Part shown: piece by piece, positions 1 through 7,833 of the stretch | Layout of the letters: every line of letters starts with the position of its first letter | Position numbering within the stretch: the first letter of the stretch is position 1 | DNA from: JAXGXQ01 sp040772685 | GTDB lineage: Bacteria; Bacillota; Clostridia; Saccharofermentanales; UBA5734 | Direction of reading: 5' to 3' | Length of the DNA stretch: 64,000 nt | Assembly (NCBI GenBank): GCA_040772685.1 | Contig: JAXGXQ010000004.1 | Span: 176,462-240,461 of the forward strand | Position numbers and translations under genes: made by a program | The notes under the pieces: model-generated | Told to the model about the DNA's origin: nothing | Seen by the model: the letters and a program-made list of their open reading frames with translations, nothing else | Database searches by the model: none

Positions 1-1533
1 ACGGAACTGATACCAGGACGAACAGACAAAGGTGTCGAGTGTATCCGGATCGCGGGTCGCAGGCCCACCGCAGGTGGGACAGGTTGTATTCATAAAGGCG
101 GCATGCTTTTTTAATGGTGATTCGCCGTCCGGGGTAAATTCAACATCATAAGGCAGCTCAACCGGCAATTGATTTTCCGGCACCGGCACAGTACCGCAGT
201 GTTCGCAGTAAACAATCGGAATCGGCGTGCCCCAGTAGCGTTGACGCGAAACCAGCCAGTCGCGCAGGCGGAAGTTTACCCGCAGGCAACCAGCATCTTT
301 TTGTGCCAGATCAGCGACAATTTTTTCGACGGCCTGAGCGAAGTCCAGACCGTTGTAGGGTTCACTGTTTACCAGCACACCATGGTCGGTGAAGGGCAGA
401 TCGTCAGGGGAGCCATCAGCGGAACGGATAACACGCGGAATCGGCAGTTCATATTTGCGGGCAAACTCATAATCGCGCTCATCATGAGCGGGTACAGCCA
501 TAACTACACCGGTTCCATAGCCGGCAATTACATAGTCAGCGGCCCAGACAGGAACCCGGGCTTCGGTCAAAGGATGAATTGCATAGCTGCCGGTAAAGAC
601 TCCGGTTTTCTCACGTCCAGTTGCCATACGGTCAATATCGCTGATTTTCCGAGTCTTTTCGATATAGGCCTCAACCTCGGCGCGGCGGTCAGCAGTTGTC
701 AGCAATTCACATAGTTCACTCTCAGGAGCAACGACAACGTAGGTTACTCCCATAACAGTATCTGCACGCGTGGTGAATACCGGCAGATTGACTTGGGTGC
801 CGTCGTTATTGAATACTGGTTTGCCTTCCTTTTCGACGCCGAAAACAATTTCAGCACCTTCGGAACGCCCTATCCAGTTCGTTTGGATTTTTTTGGTTTT
901 ATCCGGCCAATCCAGCTCCGGCAGGCAGTCCAGCAGTTCCTGCGCATATTTAGTAATGCGGAAAAACCACTGAGTCAGGTTTTTTCGAATGACAGATGAA
1001 CCGCAGCGCTCACAGGCACCATCAATAACCTGCTCATTCGCAAGTACCGTTGTACAGGCAGGGCACCAGTTGACCGGCGCGTTTTTCCGGTAAGCCAGAT
1101 CATTTTTGTACAGCTGCAGAAACAGCCACTGATTCCAACGGTAATATTCCGGCATACAGGTGGCAATTTCGTAATCCCAATCGAACATGCCGCCCATTTC
1201 CCGCAGCTGCTTTTCCATCGTTGCTATATTAGCCAGGGTGCTGTCCTTGGGGTGCACACCGGTTTTAATTGCGTAGTTTTCAGCCGGTAACCCAAAGGCA
1301 TCAAAACCCATAGGCTGAAAGACTTCATGCCCTTGCAGCCTTTTGAACCTGGCCCAGCTGTCGGAAAGCGAGTAGTTATACCAGTGACCAACATGCAGAT
1401 TTGCTCCAGAAGGGTAGGAAAACATTTCCAAAACGTATAATTTGTCTTTCAGGTGCTCAGGATTGAACTTGTAGAGACCTGTTTCGCTCCACTTCGCTTG
1501 CCACTTACGATCAATATCAACGGAATAGGACAT
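1..1533 (-). CDS. leuS: Leucyl-tRNA synthetase, N-terminal 511 codons (cut by window edge)
   Basis: Charges tRNA-Leu with leucine in the cytoplasm. Translating the minus strand from the ATG at 1533 gives an open frame to the window edge. The class I HIGH signature appears as HVGH (residues 47-50), preceded by the LeuRS-typical MFSYPSG. A Cys4 zinc-like knuckle (CPAC...CERC) lies near residues 160-185, the editing insertion follows, and RDWLVSRQRYWG re-enters the catalytic core near residue 424. A second zinc motif (CPTC) precedes DTFVCSSWY near 485-507. The KMSKS loop and anticodon domain lie outside the window. A GAAGGATGG ribosome site precedes the ATG. The gene is downstream of and co-directional with the TraX-like gene but has its own TG-extended -10. 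No T-box fits in the 97-base leader. Confidence 0.97.
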   Translation of the reverse strand, partial: MSYSVDIDRKWQAKWSETGLYKFNPEHLKDKLYVLEMFSYPSGANLHVGHWYNYSLSDSWARFKRLQGHEVFQPMGFDAFGLPAENYAIKTGVHPKDSTLANIATMEKQLREMGGMFDWDYEIATCMPEYYRWNQWLFLQLYKNDLAYRKNAPVNWCPACTTVLANEQVIDGACERCGSSVIRKNLTQWFFRITKYAQELLDCLPELDWPDKTKKIQTNWIGRSEGAEIVFGVEKEGKPVFNNDGTQVNLPVFTTRADTVMGVTYVVVAPESELCELLTTADRRAEVEAYIEKTRKISDIDRMATGREKTGVFTGSYAIHPLTEARVPVWAADYVIAGYGTGVVMAVPAHDERDYEFARKYELPIPRVIRSADGSPDDLPFTDHGVLVNSEPYNGLDFAQAVEKIVADLAQKDAGCLRVNFRLRDWLVSRQRYWGTPIPIVYCEHCGTVPVPENQLPVELPYDVEFTPDGESPLKKHAAFMNTTCPTCGGPATRDPDTLDTFVCSSWYQFR

Positions 1534-1577
1534 TATCTTCAACCATCCTTCTTCAACTGGATTTTATTCAAGCCTAT

Positions 1578-1586
1578 ATTCTAGCA
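1578..1586 (-). promoter_or_regulatory. Extended -10 promoter element of leuS
   Basis: On the minus strand this reads TGCTAGAAT, a TG-extended -10 about 45 bases before the leuS start. No convincing -35 is visible, as is common for TG-extended promoters. Confidence 0.5.
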
Positions 1587-1629
1587 AAAAAATGACGGAA
1601 TATAAAACGATTGACTTGCTATTGGATTT

Positions 1630-2502
1630 TCAACGCGACAAATAAGCGCGCAGCAACAAGACCAGGAAAATGTGCAGGGGATAATAGAAATAAAAGAAGT
1701 ATTTCTGCAGCGATCCCGGACGTTTGCGTTGCTGGCGGGAGTGGAAAATAATCGGCACGGAAAGCAGCGAAAAGTTTTGCAGCAGCGACCAGAACAAGGA
1801 AGCGCCGGTTTGACTGAGATTACCCAGGGAAAACATGACATTGAGCACAAGCAGCAGCCAAAAAGCCTGCTGTTCGTGCAGAGGGTCGTGCGCCGGGTGC
1901 AGCTTGCGGGCATCCTCATGTTGATAATCAGGGCCGGGCAGATTAAGTACAATATAAAAAATCAACACGGTCAGAAGACCATAGATATCGTAATCAGAGC
2001 GGATTACGGAAGCTAAAATCATTGCTGCCAGCATCAAGCCAAAACCGATTATTGTCCCGGTGCGGCAATCGAGGCTGATCCCGAAAATGTTTACCCGGAC
2101 ATCGTAACGCGGCGGCGGCATCGCTGGCGGCCCGGTTGTGATCGGCCGCAGGCTGGCAATCATATCGCGCCCACAATTCCAGATCAGCCTGTACCCGGTT
2201 ATCATCACAATTGCCAGGGCAAATGTGAACATAATATTAGTCCCCTGAGTTTTGAGGCTGGCTATGCTGTAGCCGTAACGGATCAGCACCTCGCCGGCAA
2301 AAGCGAATATCAGCATCCGGAAGAAATAACGCGCCGGATTTCGGGTCAGCGAATAACCTCGCGCTACGTGGTAGGCGAATATGGGGAAGGCCAGGCGGCC
2401 GACAGCGCGCAGCAGCATATAGAGTTGTTCCGACATGAATGGCTGCAGGTAGGCGCCGATGTGATCGAGCGTCATAAATATGACAGCCCACAATTTGAGC
2501 AT
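1630..2502 (-). CDS. TraX family membrane protein (acetyltransferase-like)
   Basis: The protein (290 aa) opens with LKLWAVIFMTLDHIGAYL, the hallmark N-terminus of the TraX family. The prototype is the F-plasmid pilin acetylase, but chromosomal homologues are common in Firmicutes and have no settled substrate. Hydrophobic segments run through most of the chain. A polar, proline-rich loop near residues 115-155 makes it somewhat longer than typical members. The ATG at 2502 has an AAAGGGG ribosome site. It sits just upstream of leuS on the same strand. The likely role is transfer of an acyl group from the cytoplasmic side to a surface component; the substrate cannot be read from the sequence. Confidence 0.8.
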   Translation of the reverse strand: MLKLWAVIFMTLDHIGAYLQPFMSEQLYMLLRAVGRLAFPIFAYHVARGYSLTRNPARYFFRMLIFAFAGEVLIRYGYSIASLKTQGTNIMFTFALAIVMITGYRLIWNCGRDMIASLRPITTGPPAMPPPRYDVRVNIFGISLDCRTGTIIGFGLMLAAMILASVIRSDYDIYGLLTVLIFYIVLNLPGPDYQHEDARKLHPAHDPLHEQQAFWLLLVLNVMFSLGNLSQTGASLFWSLLQNFSLLSVPIIFHSRQQRKRPGSLQKYFFYFYYPLHIFLVLLLRAYLSR

Positions 2503-2535
2503 ACTGTTCCCCTTTATTGAATAAAGCTTTAGCTT

Positions 2536-2544
2536 ATTGTATCA
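2536..2544 (-). promoter_or_regulatory. Extended -10 promoter element for the TraX-like gene
   Basis: The minus strand reads TGATACAAT 34 bases upstream of the ATG at 2502. This is a plausible TG-extended -10 with no clear -35. Confidence 0.4.
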
Positions 2545-2641
2545 TTGTAAAGTATGACTAACCAGAAACACGGCAGTTCACTGCTTTAATAATACGGCAC
2601 CGCAATTGTTCCGGAGTGAGCCACCAAGGAAGGTATTTTTA

Positions 2642-3652
2642 ATGGGTTTAGGTATGGATATCGGCATTGATCTAGGTACTGCTTCGGTGCTGATTTATGT
2701 TAAAGGCAAAGGTGTTGTCCTGCGCGAACCTGCTGTGGTCGCAATTAATTCCCGTACAGGTAAAGTTCTGGCAGTTGGCGAAAGCGCCAGCCTGATGCTT
2801 GGCCGTACCCCGGGTGTCGTCGATGCTATCCGCCCACTGCGCGATGGTGTAATCTCCGATTTCAAAGTTACCGAAGTAATGCTTAAAGCTTTTATTTCTC
2901 GTGTTTGCAAAGGCTTGCGTGCCAAGTATTTCAAACCCACGATTGTTGTATGTGTGCCGAGTGTGATTACCCCTGTTGAACAGAAAGCTGTTGAAGATGC
3001 CTGCAAACACGCCGGTGCCAAGGATGTTTTTTTAATCCGCGAACCAATCGCCGCCGCTATCGGCGCCGGGATAGATATCACCAAAGCCTGCGGCAGCATG
3101 ATCGTTGACATCGGCGGCGGTACAACCGACATAGCTGTTGTTTCACTGATGCATCCAGTTGTTGATTTTTCGCTCAAGGTTGCTGGAGATAAGTTTGACG
3201 AAGCTATTGTCAAGCATGTACGCCGTAAGCATAACATCCTGATCGGCGACCGTACCGCAGAAGAATTGAAAATCAACATTGGCTGCGCTTATCCGCGCGA
3301 AGAAGAAATGACCATGGAAGTGCGCGGCCGCAACCTGATCACGGGCCTGCCCGCCATTATTACGGTAACATCTACAGAAATGCTTGAAGCTCTTGAAGAA
3401 CCGGTTGCGCAGATTTTTGAAGCGGTGCATTCCGTACTTGAACGGACACCACCGGAACTGATGTCGGATATCAGTCAGCGCGGTATAGTACTTACCGGCG
3501 GCGGAGCGCTGCTTTACGGGCTTGACCGTATGCTTTCGGCTAAAGTTGGAATCGAGATTATAGTTGCGGATGACGCTATCTCCTGCGTTGCTATTGGTAC
3601 CGGGCGCGCGCTGGGCATGATGGATAAGTTCGCCGCTCTTGGTGACTCCTGA
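2642..3652 (+). CDS. mreB: Rod-shape actin-like protein MreB/Mbl
   Basis: Bacterial actin that organises lateral cell-wall synthesis under the membrane. It has 336 residues, normal for the family. The ATP-binding motifs are visible: phosphate 1 (DIGIDLGTAS, residues 6-15), phosphate 2 (DIGGGTTD, about 156-163) and the adenosine motif (LTGGGALL, about 284-291). I chose ATG 2642 over an upstream TTG at 2606 because AAGGAAGG lies 7 bases before it and the protein then begins right at the first strand. It stands alone, without mreC/mreD beside it, which is more usual for Mbl or MreBH paralogues than for the mreBCD operon. Which paralogue it is cannot be settled here. Confidence 0.93.
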   Translation: MGLGMDIGIDLGTASVLIYVKGKGVVLREPAVVAINSRTGKVLAVGESASLMLGRTPGVVDAIRPLRDGVISDFKVTEVMLKAFISRVCKGLRAKYFKPTIVVCVPSVITPVEQKAVEDACKHAGAKDVFLIREPIAAAIGAGIDITKACGSMIVDIGGGTTDIAVVSLMHPVVDFSLKVAGDKFDEAIVKHVRRKHNILIGDRTAEELKINIGCAYPREEEMTMEVRGRNLITGLPAIITVTSTEMLEALEEPVAQIFEAVHSVLERTPPELMSDISQRGIVLTGGGALLYGLDRMLSAKVGIEIIVADDAISCVAIGTGRALGMMDKFAALGDS

Positions 3653-3757
3653 GTACGGCTACAGCTCATTTAATTGTGACTTAATTATTAATTTTGACTT
3701 TTTTCGCTTAATTTTACCTTTTTCGCCTGGTTTTGCCTGCTTTTTTCCGGTATTTGG

Positions 3758-3787
3758 TTGACTGAAAGCCAACAATAGTCCTATAAT
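3758..3787 (+). promoter_or_regulatory. Sigma-A type promoter of rho
   Basis: TTGACT (3758-3763), an 18-base spacer, then a perfect TATAAT (3782-3787). Transcription should start near 3794, giving rho a 5' leader of about 178 bases. Confidence 0.75.
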
Positions 3788-3931
3788 TAACCCGCTTAGA
3801 AATTTTTTCTGATTTTTTCCATAATTGTCAGGGTCTGTTTGATTGAACATGCTGTGCTGCGCGACCTGCGCGGCCATTTTCCGAATGACTGTCTTTTGCT
3901 GTTCCTTCTGGCAATCCATTTAGTAATTCCA

Positions 3932-3964
3932 ATTTACGAACCGTTTTCGAAACGGCATTTACGA
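3932..3964 (+). promoter_or_regulatory. Hairpin flanked by ATTTACGA direct repeats at the rho ribosome site
   Basis: CCGTTT (3941-3946) pairs with AAACGG (3950-3955) around a TCG loop. The octamer ATTTACGA occurs on both sides (3932-3939 and 3957-3964), and the second copy runs into the ribosome site GAGGTGA (3963-3969). The position suggests translational or attenuation control of rho; that is inference. Confidence 0.5.
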
Positions 3965-3971
3965 GGTGACT

Positions 3972-6332
3972 ATGCCATCACAAACTTTCAGCGGCAAGAG
4001 CAAGGATGACCTTGTTATTGTTGCACGCCTCTCTGGGTTGCTCGCGGAAGAAGAAGCGCAGAGTATGTCCAGGGCTGCTTTAGCACGCTTTCTGGAGCAG
4101 GCGCAAAACGCTACTGAGGAGTCTGCCGGTCCAGTAACTGACGCGGGAGCTGCAGAATCCGCTTCTGGTGCAGAACCGGAGAAACCGACCCGCCGCCGGG
4201 TTGGACGTCCGCGAAAAGCAGCTGTGCCATCTGCTTCTCAAAAAGAAAATTCCGCAGAAATCACGGCTGGTGATACTGCTGAATCAGCAGTGCAAACAGC
4301 GCCAAAAACCCGGAGAAAAACCACAACTAAAGCTGCTGCCAAAACTGAGGTCGCAGCTGCTGAAGAAGGTGAGGCAGCAAAAGCAGCTGCTTCTGAGGCG
4401 GCAGCACCCAAAACCAAGGCAAAGCCAGGCCCCAAGCCCGGCAGCAGAACTACGACTGCCAAAGCCGGAGCTAAAACAGCAGCTGCCGGCAAATCAAGAG
4501 CTAAAAAACCGGCACCGGTTGCGGCTGTTAACGAAGCGTCCCCCGCGGAAGAACCGGTACCCATAAATGATGCAGTCGTTCAAGTGGTAGCGGCACCTGC
4601 AGAGGACGCGGCAAAAACAGAAGAAACGACACCTGAAGCGAAAGCTACGTCCGAGATTGAAGCCGCGCCAGAAGCCAAAGCTGAGCCCGCAGCCGAAACA
4701 GCGCCAGAAGCCAAAACAACGCCAGAAGCCGAAACAGCACCCGAGGCCGAAGCGGCACCCGCTGAGGCTGCAAAACCGACACGCGCACCCCGCCGTGGAC
4801 GCCCGCCTAAGAACCGTACACTTAGTGGTGTAGCAGCCCCCGGTACGCTTAATATACCTTCAATTCCGGAAACAGCGGTTTCAACACCAGTATCATCTGA
4901 CGAAAGCCAGGTACAGACAGCCTCTGTGGAAAAGGCTGAAACAACGACAGCTCCTGTCTCTGTCGTCGAACCGGCAGAAACCACTGCAGAACCCGAAGCT
5001 GCTGCTGCTGCCGCTGATGCCGCTGGAACAGCTGTGCATACGCCGCGGCATCCCGGTCAGTCGCCCCATGCGCCTGTTTCACGCAAACAGGACTCTGAAC
5101 CAGGCAGGACTGAACCCGGCAAAGCCCGTCGGCCCTATGTGGAAACAGGCGAACTTGTCTCCGGTGTGCTGGAAATTATGCCCGACGGATACGGCTTCCT
5201 GCGCAAAGATAACTATCTGCAGGGTTCCAAAGATATTTATGTGCCGCCGCAATATATCCGGCGCTTCAACCTGCGCGAGGGCGACCTGGTAGTCGGCCCC
5301 GGCAAGGTGCAGCGGGACAGCGACCGTTATCAGGCACTGCTTTATATTAAAGAAGTCAATGGCCTGCCGCCTGAACGGATGATCCGCCGCCCCCATTTTG
5401 ACAAACTTACCCCGATATATCCCAACGAAAGATTTGTACTCGAGACAACCCGCAACGAGCTTTCCACCAGGATCATCGACCTGGTGGCGCCGATCGGCAA
5501 AGGCCAGCGCGGTATGATCGTTTCGCCCCCGAAAGCTGGTAAAACAATCCTGCTGCAAAAAATAGCCAACGCCATCAGCATCAACAATCCTGATGCCAAA
5601 CTGATTGTGCTGCTGATTGATGAACGTCCTGAAGAAGTAACGGACATGCAGCGCTCAATCAAGGGTGAGGTTGTCTATTCCACATTTGATAAAACACCGG
5701 AGAACCATGTTAAGGTTACCGAGCTTGTGCTGGAACGCGCCATGCGCCTGGTAGAGCTTAATCAGGACGTAGTTATTCTGCTGGACAGCATTACCCGCAT
5801 GGGCCGTGCCTATAACCTGACGATCAACCCCACAGGCCGCACCCTTTCCGGCGGTCTTGACCCTGGTGCCCTTTATGGTCCGAAGCGTTTCTTCGGTGCT
5901 GCCCGCAATATTGAAGGCGGCGGCAGCCTGACAATTGTGGCAACTGCTCTGATTGACACCGGCTCGCGTATGGATGAGGTTATTTTCGAAGAATTCAAGG
6001 GTACCGGTAATATGGAAGTGTATCTGGACCGCAAACTTTCGGAAAAGAGAATCTTCCCGGCAATCGACATCAATCGTTCCGGCACGCGGCGTGAAGAACT
6101 GCTTCTTGGCAGCAAGGAGCTTGATGCAGTCTGGTCAATCCGCAAAGCCTTCGGCCAGCTGGATACAGCAGCGGTAACTGAAATGATTATCAGCCTGCTG
6201 ATGAAAACAAACAACAATCAACACTTTGTTTCCTCCATCAATGTTTCACTTAATGACAAAAACATTTTTGAAGCGATGCGTGGAAACCGCCCGTCACAAA
6301 GCAATCAGAGTCAAAACGGATATTCCGGTTGA
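3972..6332 (+). CDS. rho: Transcription termination factor Rho with a very long disordered N-terminal region
   Basis: Hexameric RNA-dependent ATPase that ends transcription. Residues about 9-43 resemble the Rho_N helical domain. About 340 residues of Ala/Pro/Glu/Lys-rich low-complexity sequence follow (about 45-388), with PEA-type repeats around 4660-4765 and two AT-hook-like cores (VGRPRK about 77-82; RGRPPK about 275-280). The conserved body then starts: RNA-binding fold (GELVSG...GYGFLR, about 389-465), Walker A PPKAGKT (about 519-526), DSITRMGRAYN, and the Q/R-loop region LSGGLDPGAL. Total length is 786 aa against about 420 in E. coli; such insertions are known in several phyla. ATG 3972 fits the ribosome site better than GTG 3966. 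Confidence 0.96.
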   Translation: MPSQTFSGKSKDDLVIVARLSGLLAEEEAQSMSRAALARFLEQAQNATEESAGPVTDAGAAESASGAEPEKPTRRRVGRPRKAAVPSASQKENSAEITAGDTAESAVQTAPKTRRKTTTKAAAKTEVAAAEEGEAAKAAASEAAAPKTKAKPGPKPGSRTTTAKAGAKTAAAGKSRAKKPAPVAAVNEASPAEEPVPINDAVVQVVAAPAEDAAKTEETTPEAKATSEIEAAPEAKAEPAAETAPEAKTTPEAETAPEAEAAPAEAAKPTRAPRRGRPPKNRTLSGVAAPGTLNIPSIPETAVSTPVSSDESQVQTASVEKAETTTAPVSVVEPAETTAEPEAAAAAADAAGTAVHTPRHPGQSPHAPVSRKQDSEPGRTEPGKARRPYVETGELVSGVLEIMPDGYGFLRKDNYLQGSKDIYVPPQYIRRFNLREGDLVVGPGKVQRDSDRYQALLYIKEVNGLPPERMIRRPHFDKLTPIYPNERFVLETTRNELSTRIIDLVAPIGKGQRGMIVSPPKAGKTILLQKIANAISINNPDAKLIVLLIDERPEEVTDMQRSIKGEVVYSTFDKTPENHVKVTELVLERAMRLVELNQDVVILLDSITRMGRAYNLTINPTGRTLSGGLDPGALYGPKRFFGAARNIEGGGSLTIVATALIDTGSRMDEVIFEEFKGTGNMEVYLDRKLSEKRIFPAIDINRSGTRREELLLGSKELDAVWSIRKAFGQLDTAAVTEMIISLLMKTNNNQHFVSSINVSLNDKNIFEAMRGNRPSQSNQSQNGYSG

Positions 6333-6355
6333 CAGCAGGAGTGCCGGGGTATAAT
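6329..6355 (+). promoter_or_regulatory. Promoter of rpmE overlapping the rho stop codon
   Basis: TTGACA (6329-6334) includes the rho TGA stop. TATAAT follows at 6350-6355 with a short 15-base spacer; TAATAT at 6352-6357 would give 17. It would drive rpmE independently of rho. Confidence 0.6.
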
Positions 6356-6441
6356 ATATTAAAGCTATGCAATCTGGTGCGTTAAACGGGTCGCGGCTAA
6401 AGCGAGGATCCGCGCGCATCCTTCGATGAGAGGTGAGATAA

Positions 6442-6642
6442 ATGAAAGAGGGAATCCATCCCAAATACGGTAAAGCGATTGTCAAGTGTGCCTGCGGCGA
6501 AACCTTTGAAACAGGTTCAACCAAGGAAGTACTGAACGTTGATATCTGCTCTAACTGCCATCCATTCTATACTGGCAAGCAGAAACTGGTAGACACAGGC
6601 GGCCGTGTTGACAAATTCAAACGCCGCAATGAGAAAAAGTAA
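6442..6642 (+). CDS. rpmE: 50S ribosomal protein L31 (zinc-binding type)
   Basis: Small large-subunit protein at the subunit interface. The 66-residue sequence has the four cysteines of the zinc form (C16, C18, C36, C39) and the typical start MKEGIHPKYG and HPFYTGKQK segment. It follows rho, the usual Firmicutes order, with its own promoter overlapping the rho stop codon. The ribosome site is GAGGTGA. Zinc-type L31 can be replaced by a cysteine-free paralogue under zinc starvation in other bacteria; no such paralogue lies in this window. Confidence 0.97.
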   Translation: MKEGIHPKYGKAIVKCACGETFETGSTKEVLNVDICSNCHPFYTGKQKLVDTGGRVDKFKRRNEKK

Positions 6643-6655
6643 TAACAACAGAAGC

Positions 6656-6681
6656 CAGGGAGACGCAAATGCGCCTCCCTG
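6656..6681 (+). terminator. Stem-loop after rpmE
   Basis: CAGGGAG (6656-6662) pairs with CTCCCTG (6675-6681), and an inner CGC/GCG closes an AAAT loop. Only a weak T run follows, so it may be an imperfect or processing hairpin. Confidence 0.45.
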
Positions 6682-6743
6682 TTTCAATAGTGCCTGTGTG
6701 AGGTGCTCTCCCGCACCGATCAGTTCCGCTAAAGGAGGCCGAG

Positions 6744-7832
6744 ATGCCGGAGATTATCTTCGCCATCAATCCTGGGTCAACCACAACTAAAACAGCATTA
6801 TACCGCCGCGACGTGTGTCTCTTTGAGCAAAGCCTGAGCCATTCAGCAGCCGAGCTGGCGCCATACCGGACAATCGCCGCACAGTTGCCGATGCGGCTGG
6901 CGGCGATCGAAAACGCGCTGACAGCGGCTCTTGCCAAAGCGGGGCACGCTGATACCCGCGCCATAAGTGCTGTTGTCAGCCGCGGCGGCCTGCTTCATCC
7001 TGTTGTCAGTGGAGTTTACGAAGTTAATGAGGACATGCTGGCGGATCTCACTAAGGCCCGCTATGGTGAGCATGCCAGTAACCTTGGCGCGCTGATCGCC
7101 AGTGTGCTTGGCGAACGTTTTGGCTGCCCGGCTTATATTGTGGATCCAGTTGTAGTAGATGAACTTGAACCCGCAGCCCGGCTTACCGGCCTGCCGGAGA
7201 TCAAGCGCCGCTCTGTATTTCACGCGCTTAACCAAAAAGCTGTTGCCCGTCAGGCTGCTGCCGATCTTAATTGTAAATACGAGGATATAAATCTGATAGT
7301 GGTACATATGGGCGGTGGGATATCCATTGCCGCGCATCGCCGTGGCAGGGTTATCGATGTGAATAATGCGCTCGAGGAAGGGCCTTTTTCGCCGGAACGT
7401 GCCGGCTCGCTGCCAACATTGCCACTGCTTGAACTGGCATTTTCCGGCCAATATGACTCTGCTGCCCTGCGTCGCAAAATCAACGGGCAGGGTGGGATGG
7501 CGGCGCTTTTGGGCACTAATGACTGCCGTATGGTTGAGGATTTGGCAGCACAGCGGCCTGATTACGCGCTTGTACTCGATGCCATGGCTTACCAAACCGC
7601 GAAATGGATCGGCGCCATGGCAACAGTATTAAAAGGTGAAATAAAAGCTGTTGTTCTGACTGGCGGGATGGCTCGCAGCAAATACCTGACAGAGCGGATC
7701 CATAACAGTGTGGCCTTTTTGGCACCGGTACTGATTTACCCCGGTGAAAAGGAAATGGCAGCGCTGATTTCCGGTGTATTGCGTGTTTTGGCTGGTCAGG
7801 AAAAACCAGGTGAATATAAGGCGGAGGTATGA
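6744..7832 (+). CDS. buk: Butyrate kinase
   Basis: Acetokinase-family enzyme that turns butyryl phosphate (or a branched acyl phosphate) plus ADP into the acid plus ATP. The 362-residue chain has NPGSTTTK (residues 9-16), the ADENINE/phosphate motif MGGGIS near 188-193 and LTGGMA near 305, all typical of Buk. A strong AAAGGAGG precedes the ATG. It is followed one base later by phosphate butyryltransferase, so the two are translated together. In Clostridium the order is usually ptb-buk; here it is buk-ptb. The pair ends the butyrate fermentation route and yields ATP by substrate-level phosphorylation. Confidence 0.93.
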   Translation: MPEIIFAINPGSTTTKTALYRRDVCLFEQSLSHSAAELAPYRTIAAQLPMRLAAIENALTAALAKAGHADTRAISAVVSRGGLLHPVVSGVYEVNEDMLADLTKARYGEHASNLGALIASVLGERFGCPAYIVDPVVVDELEPAARLTGLPEIKRRSVFHALNQKAVARQAAADLNCKYEDINLIVVHMGGGISIAAHRRGRVIDVNNALEEGPFSPERAGSLPTLPLLELAFSGQYDSAALRRKINGQGGMAALLGTNDCRMVEDLAAQRPDYALVLDAMAYQTAKWIGAMATVLKGEIKAVVLTGGMARSKYLTERIHNSVAFLAPVLIYPGEKEMAALISGVLRVLAGQEKPGEYKAEV

Positions 7833-7833
7833 C

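Larger units (their letters stand above)
3653..3971. other. AT-rich intergenic region: rho promoter and about 175-base leader
   Basis: This stretch is clearly more AT-rich than the flanking genes. It holds no credible gene. It contains a strong promoter (3758-3787), an untranslated leader, and a hairpin flanked by direct repeats just before the rho ribosome site. Confidence 0.7.

Noticed and set aside
169..714. 181-codon plus-strand frame
   Set aside because: It is antisense to the well-conserved leuS gene and shows no family features.
1534..1629. Possible T-box riboswitch before leuS
   Set aside because: The leader is under 100 bases, AT-rich, and shows neither the T-box sequence nor a terminator/antiterminator pair.
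3659..3919. 86-codon open frame on the minus strand between mreB and rho
   Set aside because: It lies in the AT-rich rho promoter and leader region, has no ribosome site, and its Lys-rich product resembles chance translation of AT-rich DNA.
4238..4984. Two long Ala/Val/Ser-rich minus-strand frames
   Set aside because: They are mirror frames of the low-complexity, high-GC third-position repeat region of rho.
6843..7595. 250-codon minus-strand frame
   Set aside because: Antisense to butyrate kinase; no ribosome site or recognisable domain.
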